Origin: Rathayibacter sp. VKM Ac-2879
Lineage (GTDB): Bacteria; Actinomycetota; Actinomycetes; Actinomycetales; Microbacteriaceae
DNA: 64,000 nucleotides
Reading direction: 5' to 3'
Assembly (NCBI RefSeq): GCF_015351245.1
Contig: NZ_JADKSO010000002.1
Coordinates: forward strand, 186,001 to 250,000
The notes under the pieces were generated by a model, which was not told where the DNA came from, searched no databases, and was given only the letters and a program-made list of their open reading frames with translations. The translations under genes were made by a program, and so were the position numbers. Positions within the stretch are counted from its first letter, which is position 1; each line of letters opens with the position of its first letter. Shown here piece after piece: positions 20,410 to 27,880 of this stretch.

Positions 20410-21237
20410 GTGCTCGAAGTCGTCCTCGTCCTCGCCCTGCTGGTCGCCGCCGGCGCGGTCATACTCTGGCGACGCTCCGCGGCCGCCGAGCGTCTCGCCC
20501 GCGAGAGCTATGCCCAGCAGGCGGCGCATGTCGTGCGTCTCGAGCTTGCCGTGCGCGAGCAGGACGCGCGCCTCCGGATCGTCGGCGAGCTGGAGCAGCT
20601 TGCCGTGCGCAGCGCCGCCCAGCTCGTGGAGGAGGCCGAGAGCGTGCGGCTCGTGCTCGATCGCGATCCGGCCGCCGCCTCCCGCTCGGCCGGCCGAGCC
20701 GTGCGCGCCGCGGAAGCGACCCTCGCGCAGCTGCGCAGGATCTCGGCGGTCGCCGCCACCGATCCCGGCGAGCTGCCGCGTCCGGGCGGTGCTGCGCCGC
20801 TCGTGGAGGAGGCGAGGGAGCGCGGTCTGGTCGTCGACGAGCAGTCGTTCGGCGAGGCTTTTCCTCTACGCGATGGCGCCGAGGTAGCGGTTCTGCGTGT
20901 GCTCGAGTATGCGTTCGCCTCCGCTCTCTCGGCCGGAGGCGCGGGGACGAGTGTGCGCATCACGTCCCGGTGGAGCGCCAGTGGCCTACGCGTCGAGGCC
21001 GACGACGATCGCGAGCGGCACGGCGGCGCCGTCCGCGACGAGAACGTCGTCGACGCTGATCTGCGTGCGCTCACCGAGCGTCTCGACAGCCCCGAACTCG
21101 CCGAGCTGCGGGAGCGCGCGGCCCTGTTCGGCGGCGACGTCGACGAAAAGCGCACCCCCGGGGTCGGCCGGAGCGTCACCGCCTCGTTCCCGACCCTGCG
21201 CCACCACAACGGCGTGCACGGAGTCGAGCTGAGCTGA
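20410..21237 (+). CDS. membrane-anchored protein with degenerate histidine-kinase-like features
   Basis: This 275-residue protein has one N-terminal membrane helix (about residues 4-20), a long charged helical segment (about 25-115, likely coiled coil, similar to a dimerisation/phosphoacceptor helix pair), and an alpha/beta C-terminal part ending in GVGRSVTASFPTLR, which resembles the last strand of histidine-kinase ATPase domains. No phosphoacceptor His box, N-box or G-boxes are recognisable, so kinase activity is unlikely. I do not recognise a specific family. The GTG at 20410 has a GGAGG site. It stands alone between the methyltransferase and patatin genes. Confidence 0.65.
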   Translation: MLEVVLVLALLVAAGAVILWRRSAAAERLARESYAQQAAHVVRLELAVREQDARLRIVGELEQLAVRSAAQLVEEAESVRLVLDRDPAAASRSAGRAVRAAEATLAQLRRISAVAATDPGELPRPGGAAPLVEEARERGLVVDEQSFGEAFPLRDGAEVAVLRVLEYAFASALSAGGAGTSVRITSRWSASGLRVEADDDRERHGGAVRDENVVDADLRALTERLDSPELAELRERAALFGGDVDEKRTPGVGRSVTASFPTLRHHNGVHGVELS

Positions 21238-21320
21238 GCGGTGCCGGCGCGGTGCACATCCGCGCCCGATCGATGCTAGATTCCCCTCGTTCCGCACGTG
21301 ACCAAAGGAGGTGAGACCCC

Positions 21321-21371
21321 GTGACCGCACTATCCACACCGGGTGACTCCCTCCGTCCGCGACAGCACTAG
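21321..21371 (+). CDS. 16-residue leader ORF with near-perfect Shine-Dalgarno
   Basis: A 17-codon ORF (MTALSTPGDSLRPRQH, GTG start) is preceded by AAAGGAGGTGA, an almost ideal ribosome site and the strongest in the window. It lies 42 bases before the patatin gene. Bases 21370-21376 (AGTCGCC) can pair with 21404-21410 (GGCGACT), and CGGGAG (21376-21381) with CTCCCG (21409-21414). These two pairings overlap each other and reach the patatin start. This is what a translated leader controlling a downstream start would look like. Whether the peptide is made is inference. Confidence 0.5.
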   Translation: MTALSTPGDSLRPRQH

Positions 21372-21413
21372 TCGCCGGGAGCACCCACAGGCGTCCCACG
21401 AAAGGCGACTCCC

Positions 21414-22316
21414 GTGATCGATCCCCTCTCCCTCCCCGCCGATGCCGCCGCGCATCCCGCTCCTCGCCGTGCCCTCGTCCTCGGAGGCGGCGGCTCGACA
21501 GGCAACGCCTGGCTGCTCGGGGTGCTCGCCGGCCTCGCAGAAGGGGGCGTCGACGTCGCCTCGGCCGATCTCGTCGTCGGCACGTCCGCGGGCGCGACGG
21601 CCGCCGCCCAGCTGCTGGGCGGGTCACTGGCCGGCCTCCTGCGCGAGGTGCTCGAGACCCCCGTCCCGCCGAGCCCGATCGCGGCGACGAGCAGACCGGT
21701 CGTCGACCACCTCGAGCGGATGCGGACGCTGATCGCCTCCGCCCACAACGCCGCCGAGCTGCGCCGCAGGATCGCCGATGCCGCGTTCGACCGCGAGGCC
21801 GCCTCCGACGGGACCTGGCAGGAGCAGTGGCGCGCGACCGTCCTGTCCCGGCTGCCGTCGCGCGACTGGCCCGCACAGCGGCTCCTCCTTACCGCGATCG
21901 GCGCCGGAGGGGAGCCGGTCGTCTTCGATGCTGCGAGCGGAGTGGCGCTCGTCGATGCCGTCGCCGCGAGCTGCTCGAGCGGACTTCCGTTCCGCATTGG
22001 CGGCGAGCCGTACCTCGACGGCGGATTCCGCCGGAACGAGAACGCGGATCTCGCTTCAGGCAGTGAGCGGGTGCTCGTGCTGTCGCCCCTCGGCGGTCGC
22101 TCGCTGACGCCTCCGGAGTGGGGCTCGCAGCTCGCAGTGCAGCTCGACGAGCTTCGGGCAGGCGGGAGCCTCGTCGACACGCTCGTCCCGACGGCCGAGT
22201 CTGAGCACCTCTTCGGCGCTGTCGCGATGAATCCCGCGCTCCGCCCTGTCGCGGCCCGGGCCGGTCACGAACTCGGGGTGGAGTCCGCGCCGCGGCTCGC
22301 GGCGTTCTGGGGATGA
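21414..22316 (+). CDS. patatin-like phospholipase family protein
   Basis: This 300-residue protein has the patatin fold: oxyanion loop GGGGSTGNAW near residue 22, nucleophile elbow GTSAG (Ser near residue 59) and the dyad Asp in YLDGGFRRNENAD. It is a lipid acyl hydrolase by family; the substrate is unknown. There is no signal peptide. It is paralogous to the gene at 52466-53320, sharing the layout and the VDAVAASCS segment. The GTG at 21414 has AAAGG upstream within a possible leader hairpin. It is convergent with def, six bases apart. Confidence 0.88.
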   Translation: MIDPLSLPADAAAHPAPRRALVLGGGGSTGNAWLLGVLAGLAEGGVDVASADLVVGTSAGATAAAQLLGGSLAGLLREVLETPVPPSPIAATSRPVVDHLERMRTLIASAHNAAELRRRIADAAFDREAASDGTWQEQWRATVLSRLPSRDWPAQRLLLTAIGAGGEPVVFDAASGVALVDAVAASCSSGLPFRIGGEPYLDGGFRRNENADLASGSERVLVLSPLGGRSLTPPEWGSQLAVQLDELRAGGSLVDTLVPTAESEHLFGAVAMNPALRPVAARAGHELGVESAPRLAAFWG

Positions 22317-22322
22317 GTCGCC

Positions 22323-22889
22323 TCAGTCCTCGAGGTGGTCGACGCCCGGCAGCCAGGAGACGCCGGGCGCCCCCCAGCCGCGCTTGCGGGTGATCTTCTG
22401 CACCGGCTTGCGGTAGTCGTGCTCGAGCCTGTCGATGTAGAGGATGCCGTCGAGGTGGTCGAACTCGTGCTGGAAGACGCGGGCGAACCACCCCTCCGCC
22501 TCGATCTCGAACGGCGTCTGCTCGAGGTCGACGGCGCGGAGGATCGCCCGCTCGGAGCGCCGGAGGGGGAACCTCTCGCCCGGGAACGACAGGCACCCCT
22601 CCGACTCCGTGTCCTCGTCGGCCTCGCCGAGCGGCGGGGGTGTGACGAAGAGCTCGGGGTTGATGGCGACTCCGCGGCGGGGAGTGCCGTCGTCGGCCGC
22701 GTAGTCGTACACGAACAGGCGCAGGGGCACGCCGACCTGGGGGCCGGCGAGCCCGACTCCGGGCGCCGCGTCCATCGTCTCGAACATGTTGGCGACGAGG
22801 GTGCGCAGCGTCTCGTCGAACTCGATGACGGGGGAGGCGGGTGAGTGCAGCGCGGGGTCGCCGGCGATGCGGATGGGGAGGACGGCCAT
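22323..22889 (-). CDS. def: peptide deformylase
   Basis: Def removes the N-formyl group from nascent proteins. The 188-residue protein has all three metal-site motifs: GVGLAGPQVG, EGCLSFPG (metal Cys) and HEFDHLDG (two metal His and catalytic Glu). A C-terminal extension after LYIDRLEHD is typical of actinobacterial type I enzymes. The start chosen is MAVLPIRIAGDPAL at 22889, which matches the family and sits 7 bases after a TACCCT -10 element; the open frame upstream is not supported. Confidence 0.96.
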   Translation of the reverse strand: MAVLPIRIAGDPALHSPASPVIEFDETLRTLVANMFETMDAAPGVGLAGPQVGVPLRLFVYDYAADDGTPRRGVAINPELFVTPPPLGEADEDTESEGCLSFPGERFPLRRSERAILRAVDLEQTPFEIEAEGWFARVFQHEFDHLDGILYIDRLEHDYRKPVQKITRKRGWGAPGVSWLPGVDHLED

Positions 22890-22896
22890 GCCGACC

Positions 22897-22902
22897 AGGG
22901 TA
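22897..22902 (-). promoter_or_regulatory. -10 element of def, leaderless
   Basis: On the minus strand TACCCT is followed by 7 bases and the def ATG. There is no ribosome site between them, so def is probably translated from a leaderless message. Confidence 0.55.
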
Positions 22903-22991
22903 GCGTGGAGCCGTCGCCGGGCTTCCGGGCGATCATCCTCTGGGCTTGCCCGCTCACCCGTGCGTCGGAGGGGGCTCGGACCCAATCTGGG

Positions 22992-22997
22992 TAGGGT
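22992..22997 (+). promoter_or_regulatory. -10 element of the DMT transporter gene, leaderless
   Basis: TAGGGT is followed by 7 bases and the ATG at 23005, with no ribosome-binding site. It lies back to back with the def promoter, about 90 bases away. Confidence 0.55.
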
Positions 22998-23004
22998 CGA
23001 TTGC

Positions 23005-23907
23005 ATGCCCGCCGATCTCGCCGCACTCCTCAACGACCCGGCGAAGTTCATCGGCATCCCCATCGCTCTCGTCGGGGCGGTGTTCCTCGCTCTCGGTGCG
23101 CAGTTCCAGCACCGGGGAGTCGCCAAGGTGGAGCGCTTCTCGAAGCGTTCCGGATCGTCCGGGCTCAGTGGCGGTCAACTGATTGCCCTGCTCTCGCGTC
23201 CCTCGTGGGTCATCGGCACCGTGCTGCTGGGTCTGGCCATCGTCTTCCAGCTGACGAGCCTGGGGTTCTCTCCGCTCATCGTCGTGCAGCCGCTCGGGGC
23301 CGTCGCGCTCGTGATCACGGCCGTGGTCAACGCGCGCGTCAGCCGCGTGCGGCTCAACAGGGCGTCGATCCGGGCGATCATGCTGTGCGTGGGAGGCGTG
23401 GGTACCTTCGTCCTCGTCGCGGCCTTCAACTCTGTGGACAAGTCGATCCAGACCTCCGAGCTGATCACCATCCTGGTGATCCTCGCGGTGGTCCTCGCGG
23501 TGTTCGTGATCGCCTTCCGAGTCTTCCGGCGCGGCGCGAAGGCCATCTTTTACATCGTCGGCGCGGGAGTCGTCTACGGCTTCGTCGCGACGCTCGCGAA
23601 GGTCGTACTCAACCGCATCAAGTACGGCGAGTTCGACTGGCTGACGATCGTGTGCATCGTGGCGCTGCTCGCGGCCACCGGCCTCGGCGGCTACTTCGTG
23701 CAGAACGCCTACTCCTCCGGGCCGCCCGACCTGGTCGTCGCCGGGCTCACCGTCATCGACCCGCTCGTCGCCGTGGCCATCGGCATCATCGTCCTCGGCG
23801 AGGCGCAGTACGCGGCACCGTGGGCGATCCCGCTCTTCATCGCGGCCGGCGTCGTCGCGATCTGGGGCGTCTTCCTCCTCGCCAAGCACCACCCGCAGGC
23901 GCACTGA
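23005..23907 (+). CDS. DMT family transporter-like membrane protein
   Basis: This 300-residue protein has about nine hydrophobic segments arranged as two EamA-like halves, the usual layout of drug/metabolite transporters. The first half has GAVFLALGAQFQHRGVAKVE, reminiscent of NIPA/EamA-type proteins common in actinobacteria. The transported solute is unknown. The start is fixed by the leaderless promoter, and it diverges from def. A GT4 glycosyltransferase follows after 134 bases behind its own promoter. Confidence 0.85.
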   Translation: MPADLAALLNDPAKFIGIPIALVGAVFLALGAQFQHRGVAKVERFSKRSGSSGLSGGQLIALLSRPSWVIGTVLLGLAIVFQLTSLGFSPLIVVQPLGAVALVITAVVNARVSRVRLNRASIRAIMLCVGGVGTFVLVAAFNSVDKSIQTSELITILVILAVVLAVFVIAFRVFRRGAKAIFYIVGAGVVYGFVATLAKVVLNRIKYGEFDWLTIVCIVALLAATGLGGYFVQNAYSSGPPDLVVAGLTVIDPLVAVAIGIIVLGEAQYAAPWAIPLFIAAGVVAIWGVFLLAKHHPQAH

Positions 23908-23944
23908 CCGGCGTCGCCTCCCGGCTACCGGGGGCGCCGCTGCC

Positions 23945-23950
23945 TACAAT
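23945..23950 (+). promoter_or_regulatory. possible -10 of the GT4 gene
   Basis: TACAAT lies about 90 bases before the GT4 start in the intergenic region. It is a good -10 match without an obvious -35, so it is weak evidence. Confidence 0.35.
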
Positions 23951-24041
23951 GGGACCCACGCCGAGGTGCCACGAACCGACCCACGCCGATCGCTCCTCTT
24001 TCTTTTTCGCCGAGGAGCACGACTTCCGTTAGGACCCATCC

Positions 24042-25298
24042 GTGCCAGATCCCCGCGACCCGTCACGACCGGAGTCATCCGACGCCGATCATGCGAGCCC
24101 GCTCACCGTCGTGATCGGCTGCGACACGTTCGCTCCGAACGTCAACGGCGCCGCGAAGTTCGCCGAGCGGCTTGCGGCGGGTCTCGCGGGGCGCGGTCAC
24201 GAGGTGCACGTCGTCGCCCCGTCCGCCGACGGCTGGAGCGGCACCCGCGTCGAGACCCATGAGGGCCAGCGGATCATCGTGCACCGTCTCTACAGCTGGC
24301 GCTGGTTCCCGCACGACTGGCTGCGGTTCGCGATGCCGTGGCGCATCCGGCAGAACAGCGCCCGGATCCTCGACGAGGTGAAGCCCGACGTCGTGCACTT
24401 CCAGTCGCACATCATCGTCGGCCGCGGTCTGGGCATCGAGGCGGCCAAGCGCGGCATCCGCGTCATCGGCACCAACCACTTCATGCCCGAGAACATGCTC
24501 GAGTTCACCCTGCTGCCCAAGGCTGTCCAGGCGAAGGCCGTGCAGATGGCATGGCGGGCCGCACGTCGCACCTTCGGTCGGGCGGAGGCGGTCACCACGC
24601 CGACGCGCAAGGCTGCGCAGTTCCTCGAGAAATACACGGGGCTCCGCGGGGTCTATGCGATCTCGTGCGGTATCGACGCCGACAACTACACCCCCGACTT
24701 CTCGCCTCGCGGCGGCAATGCGATCCTCTTCGTCGGCCGAGTGACGGGCGAGAAGAACATCGACGTCCTCCTGCGCGCCGTCTCCCTTCTCGATCCGGCC
24801 CTCGATGCGCGCCTCGAGATCGTGGGCGGAGGCGACCAGATGCGCAATCTGCAGCAGCTCGCCTCCAGCCTCGGCATCGCCGACCGAGTGCGTTTCACCG
24901 GATACGTCTCCGACGCCGAGCTGAAGGAGGCATACACGCGCGCCACCGTCTTCGCGATGCCCTCGATCGCCGAGCTGCAGAGCATCGCGACGATGGAGGC
25001 GATGGCCTCGGCCCTGCCGGTCGTCGCCGCCGACGCGATGGCCCTGCCGCACCTCGTGCACGATGGCGAGAACGGCTTCCTTTTCGAGCCCGGGAACGCC
25101 CAGGCCCTCGCCGACCGCCTCACCGACGTCCTCGCGGTCGGCCCCGAGGCGCTCGAGGCCATGAAGCGCGCCTCCTTGCGCATCGTTGCCTCGCACGACA
25201 TCAACCGCACGATCAGCACGTTCGAGAGGCTGTATCGTGGGGAGCCGGTGGCCGATCCGGCCGCCGACGCAGCGTCCGCTTCCGCCGGCCGAGCCTGA
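24042..25298 (+). CDS. glycosyltransferase family 4 protein
   Basis: This 418-residue GT-B retaining glycosyltransferase is about the size of PimB/MgtA-type enzymes. The N-terminal acceptor domain starts VVIGCDTFAPNVNGAAKF, with the glycine-rich loop of this group. The C-terminal nucleotide-sugar domain has ILFVGRVTGEKNIDVLL and the E-x7-E-like segment SIAELQSIATMEAMASALPVV. Such proteins glycosylate lipids or phosphatidylinositol in actinobacterial envelopes; the acceptor is not predictable here. The GTG at 24042 has a weak AGGAC site. The tRNA gene follows within 25 bases. Confidence 0.9.
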   Translation: MPDPRDPSRPESSDADHASPLTVVIGCDTFAPNVNGAAKFAERLAAGLAGRGHEVHVVAPSADGWSGTRVETHEGQRIIVHRLYSWRWFPHDWLRFAMPWRIRQNSARILDEVKPDVVHFQSHIIVGRGLGIEAAKRGIRVIGTNHFMPENMLEFTLLPKAVQAKAVQMAWRAARRTFGRAEAVTTPTRKAAQFLEKYTGLRGVYAISCGIDADNYTPDFSPRGGNAILFVGRVTGEKNIDVLLRAVSLLDPALDARLEIVGGGDQMRNLQQLASSLGIADRVRFTGYVSDAELKEAYTRATVFAMPSIAELQSIATMEAMASALPVVAADAMALPHLVHDGENGFLFEPGNAQALADRLTDVLAVGPEALEAMKRASLRIVASHDINRTISTFERLYRGEPVADPAADAASASAGRA

Positions 25299-25321
25299 CG
25301 GGCCCGCTGAGTGGGCGCCGC

Positions 25322-25398
25322 GGGGCGTTAGCTCAGCCGGTCAGAGCAGCGGACTCATAATCCGTCGGTCACGGGTTCAAGTCCCGTACGCCCTACCA
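25322..25398 (+). tRNA. tRNA with CAT anticodon, probably tRNA-Ile2, otherwise tRNA-Met
   Basis: A complete 77-base tRNA with encoded CCA: acceptor 25322-25328 with 25388-25394 (one G-T pair), anticodon stem GCGGA/TCCGT and loop CTCATAA. CAT can read Met, or Ile AUA when lysidine-modified. The AGAGCAG D-arm end and the CGGTC variable loop resemble the Ile2 tRNAs of Bacillus subtilis and E. coli more than elongator tRNA-Met, but this is a resemblance only. The tRNA borders an integrase-bearing island, so its 3' end may have been an attachment site. Confidence 0.92.
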
Positions 25399-25443
25399 AG
25401 TGAACACTGGGGAGTTTGGCCCTTCGCTCGGAAGCTCCAGGAG

Positions 25444-25465
25444 CAGAACCCCTCCAGAACCCCTC
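25444..25465 (+). repeat. 11-bp tandem duplication next to the tRNA
   Basis: CAGAACCCCTC occurs twice in a row, 45 bases after the tRNA. It marks the start of the accessory island and could be a trace of past integration. Otherwise bases 25399-25511 show nothing recognisable. Confidence 0.6.
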
Positions 25466-25511
25466 CGCACGCCTACGACCCGTCGCGTCGGCGGCGGTGC
25501 ATGCTGGTCCG

Positions 25512-26393
25512 ATGGAACCGACTCGACGTCTGACCGACGCGGACATGCTCTTCCACTACACGACCTCCGAAGGCATCCGCGGAATCGTCGAAAACGGGGA
25601 GCTGTGGGCTACTGGTGCGCGGTACTTGAACGATCTCAAAGAGCTGCGTCTCGTCTTCGAAGCCACCGCCTCCGTGCTCGAGTTGGACTACCTCAAGCAG
25701 CGCCCGGACCTGAAGGAGTCCATCGAGTGGGCCATCATGATGTTCCGAGGCGACTCGAGCGCAGTGCCGTACTACGTCACATCGTTCTCGACGCTACCTA
25801 ACGCGCTTAGTCAGTGGCGCGGCTACGGCGGAAGCGGTCAGGCCTATGTACTGGGTCTCGTCAAGGAGGATCTCGCTCGACACGCAGCTCAACAGGGGTG
25901 GAAGCTAGTCAAGGTCCAATACGGCATGCAGGCTGCGATGCGAGCAGCGTCAGCAGTGGTTGCGCACGGTTTCCAGCGTATCGACGCCGGTGATTTCTAT
26001 CAGTGGGACGACCGGAACCGCGTGCAGGCGGCGTTGCGGCTCGGGCTGTTGAATATTGCGGCGGAGCACAAGGACGACGCCTTCCACGAGGAACAGGAGT
26101 GGCGGTTAATCTCCACACGCCTACAGGCCATGGCAGGCGACAAAATTTCGTTCCGATCGAATCGGAAGGGTCTCGTCCCATACGTAAAATTCCCACTCTG
26201 GAAGGACCGCTTCCTTCTGCCCGGCAGGCCCAGTGGCCAGGAGGAGTACGGCGAGATGCTCGACCTAGGAGAGGTGTCCGCGGGACCGGGCGCGACGAAC
26301 GACACGATGGACGCGCTCTCCGAGCTGCTGAACGTACACAACGCGCACCTACGGAGAGGCGGAACCCGAAGCAACATCCCGTACTCCGCCTGA
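25512..26393 (+). CDS. DUF2971 domain-containing protein
   Basis: This 293-residue protein matches the DUF2971 pattern: an N-terminal HYTTSEGIRGIVENGELWAT segment, YLND at about residues 43-46, a central SFSTLPNALSQWRGYGGSG segment (about 83-101) and a downstream EEQEWRLIS. The family has no proven biochemical role. The HYT...GILE-like start resembles ADP-ribosyltransferase-fold proteins, which is my inference. Codon use is less GC-rich than the neighbours (for example GTA, AAA, TTA codons), indicating horizontal transfer. It sits directly after the tRNA, with a DUF1883 gene 87 bases downstream in the same direction. The start has no clear ribosome site. Confidence 0.8.
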   Translation: MEPTRRLTDADMLFHYTTSEGIRGIVENGELWATGARYLNDLKELRLVFEATASVLELDYLKQRPDLKESIEWAIMMFRGDSSAVPYYVTSFSTLPNALSQWRGYGGSGQAYVLGLVKEDLARHAAQQGWKLVKVQYGMQAAMRAASAVVAHGFQRIDAGDFYQWDDRNRVQAALRLGLLNIAAEHKDDAFHEEQEWRLISTRLQAMAGDKISFRSNRKGLVPYVKFPLWKDRFLLPGRPSGQEEYGEMLDLGEVSAGPGATNDTMDALSELLNVHNAHLRRGGTRSNIPYSA

Positions 26394-26480
26394 GTCCGTT
26401 TCGACGATGAATGTCGGTGCTTCCAACTATAAAGGTGAGCGGGCGAGACCTCGCCAAATGTGAGAAGAAGGGTGACAAGC

Positions 26481-26750
26481 ATGAAGTACAACGAGTTCGA
26501 CTTGGGACAGGTCAAGCGCGGCCAGTCGGTTGAGGTGAAGATCACCGGAACGAAGGCGAACGTTCGTCTTCTCGATACTGCGAATCTCGCGGCGTTCAAG
26601 GCAGGGCGGCAGGCGAACGGCTACGGCGGCAACGTGACAACGACGGCACCGGTGCGCTTGACCATCCCCCGTGACGGTCACTGGACCGTCGTCGTGGACT
26701 ATGGAGGATGTACCGGGAGTGGCACCGCGTCGGTGAACCTGGTCGGCTGA
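26481..26750 (+). CDS. DUF1883 domain-containing protein
   Basis: This small 89-residue protein covers essentially one DUF1883 domain: MKYNEFDLGQVKRGQSVEV, then a central NVRLLDTANLAAFKAGR segment, then VRLTIPRDGHWTVVVDYGG. It is predicted to be a compact beta-rich fold. DUF1883 is found alone or, as I recall, fused to TIR domains in some proteins; no enzymatic residues are evident. A GAAGGG ribosome site precedes the ATG. A TATAAA-like element (about 26428-26433) and a small GGCGAG/CTCGCC hairpin lie upstream, so it may have its own promoter or be coexpressed with the DUF2971 gene. Confidence 0.78.
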   Translation: MKYNEFDLGQVKRGQSVEVKITGTKANVRLLDTANLAAFKAGRQANGYGGNVTTTAPVRLTIPRDGHWTVVVDYGGCTGSGTASVNLVG

Positions 26751-26754
26751 ACCC

Positions 26755-27318
26755 CTAGCCCTCGATGCGGAGGACCGGCGGAACCGTGCCAATCGCATTG
26801 CGGCCGCGGTCGGGCGATAGGTACGCGTCGAGCCGGTCCATGTCGGCTGCGTGATCGTCGGGGAAGAAGTGTAGGTACACCTTGTAGGTGGTCGCGGTGT
26901 CGGCGTGGCCGAGGAGGCGGGCGACGCGAGCGAGAGGCATGCCCGAGGCGGCGAACAGCGACGCTGCGGTATGGCGGAGGTCGTGGAAGCGCAGGTCCGG
27001 CTGGCCGATAGCCTTCGCGGCGTCGCGGAAGCGGCGGCGGTAGAACGAGTCGTAGTCCATGCGCTTGGACCAGTCGAGCCCGCCGCGGAAGTCGCCGTAG
27101 CCGCCGTAGTTCCGTCCAGGCCAGAGCGATGCGGTCGGCTCAGCGGCGCGCGGGTGCGAGGCCAGGTACTCGGCCAGTTCGTCCGCCAGCTCTCGTCGTA
27201 GCGGCACCGACCGGATCGACATGGTGGACTTGGGGGAGTCCTCGCGGAAGCCCTCGCTGGTGCGGACCAGCGTCCGTCGAACCTCCAGAGGACAGTCTCC
27301 TGCTCTTCGAGCGCGCAC
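26755..27318 (-). pseudogene. tyrosine recombinase/integrase, C-terminal fragment
   Basis: Only the C-terminal catalytic part (about 180 residues) of a phage-type integrase remains. It has VPLRRELADELAEYLASHP, the HDLRHTAASLFAASG box with its His and Arg, RLLGHADTATTYKVYLHFF with the second His and the likely nucleophile Tyr, and an intact stop. The N-terminal arm- and core-binding domains and the first catalytic Arg are missing; similarity begins near 27296, where the sequence passes into a GNAT gene read on the other strand. It cannot be active as it stands. Its place after a tRNA gene suggests a decayed integrative element. Confidence 0.85.
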
Positions 27319-27330
27319 TCCGTGACGACT

Positions 27331-27673
27331 CCGGGACGGGCGCCTTCACTGGGTCGGATTCACCGACGTCACAGGCCTCCGTGCGAGATTCGCGGCCGAC
27401 GGGCTTCTCGGTGCCGAAGGCGGCATGCTCGCCATCCGGCACGGCGACGACGAGCTCGGCAGGGTCGAGCGGTTGGAGAGCTCGTGGGGGAGAGCGGCCA
27501 CATCCTCGTGCTGGAGTATCGCGATCGGAGTCGATGCCGGGATGCGCGGGCGGGGCATCGGGTGGCGTGCTCAAGTGCTCCTCGCCGAGTATCTTTTCGC
27601 CCATATCCGCGCGGAGCGGGTGCAGGCCTATACAGACGTCGACAACGTCGCGGAGCGTAAGGCTTTGGTGCGC
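27331..27673 (+). pseudogene. GNAT acetyltransferase, N-terminal/central fragment
   Basis: The frame WVGFTDVTGLRARFAADG (from about 27350) runs through the acetyl-CoA-binding signature MRGRGIGWRAQVLLAEYLF to AYTDVDNVAERKALVR at 27673, a RimJ/RimL-type acetyltransferase. Upstream the frame is closed by TGA at about 27322 where the integrase remnant begins, so the N terminus is lost. Downstream, similarity stops exactly at the end of a 30-base direct repeat; the matching C terminus lies 2.7 kb away at 30378-30495. An in-frame ATG at 27425 could still give a truncated 96-residue product. Confidence 0.8.
27644..27673 (+). repeat. 30-bp direct repeat, left copy
   Basis: Identical to 30378-30407 at 29 of 30 positions (T at 27665, C at 30399). 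It lies inside the GNAT coding sequence, encoding NVAERKALVR, and marks the left edge of the acyltransferase insert. Confidence 0.9.
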
Positions 27674-27834
27674 TCTCTGCACCGAATGGCATCGTCTACC
27701 GAGGCGGATAGGTGAAGGCGTGGGTCGTTGCCAGGACCCGGGTGGCTGACGCCGTGATAGCCGAAAAGGGCCCGATCCTGGACATCGGCCGGCTCCGCAT
27801 GAGGAGCTAGCGGGATTCCTGAAGTGACAAAAGA

Positions 27835-27865
27835 ACGCCCCCTCGCGCTCTCACGGAGGGGGCGT
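27835..27865 (-). terminator. terminator of the acyltransferase gene
   Basis: A 10-bp perfect stem (27835-27844 with 27856-27865) with an 11-base loop starts 15 bases past the acyltransferase stop and is followed on the minus strand by TTCTTTTG. It is a good Rho-independent terminator. Confidence 0.8.
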
Positions 27866-27880
27866 CCTACCTGTCGGAGG

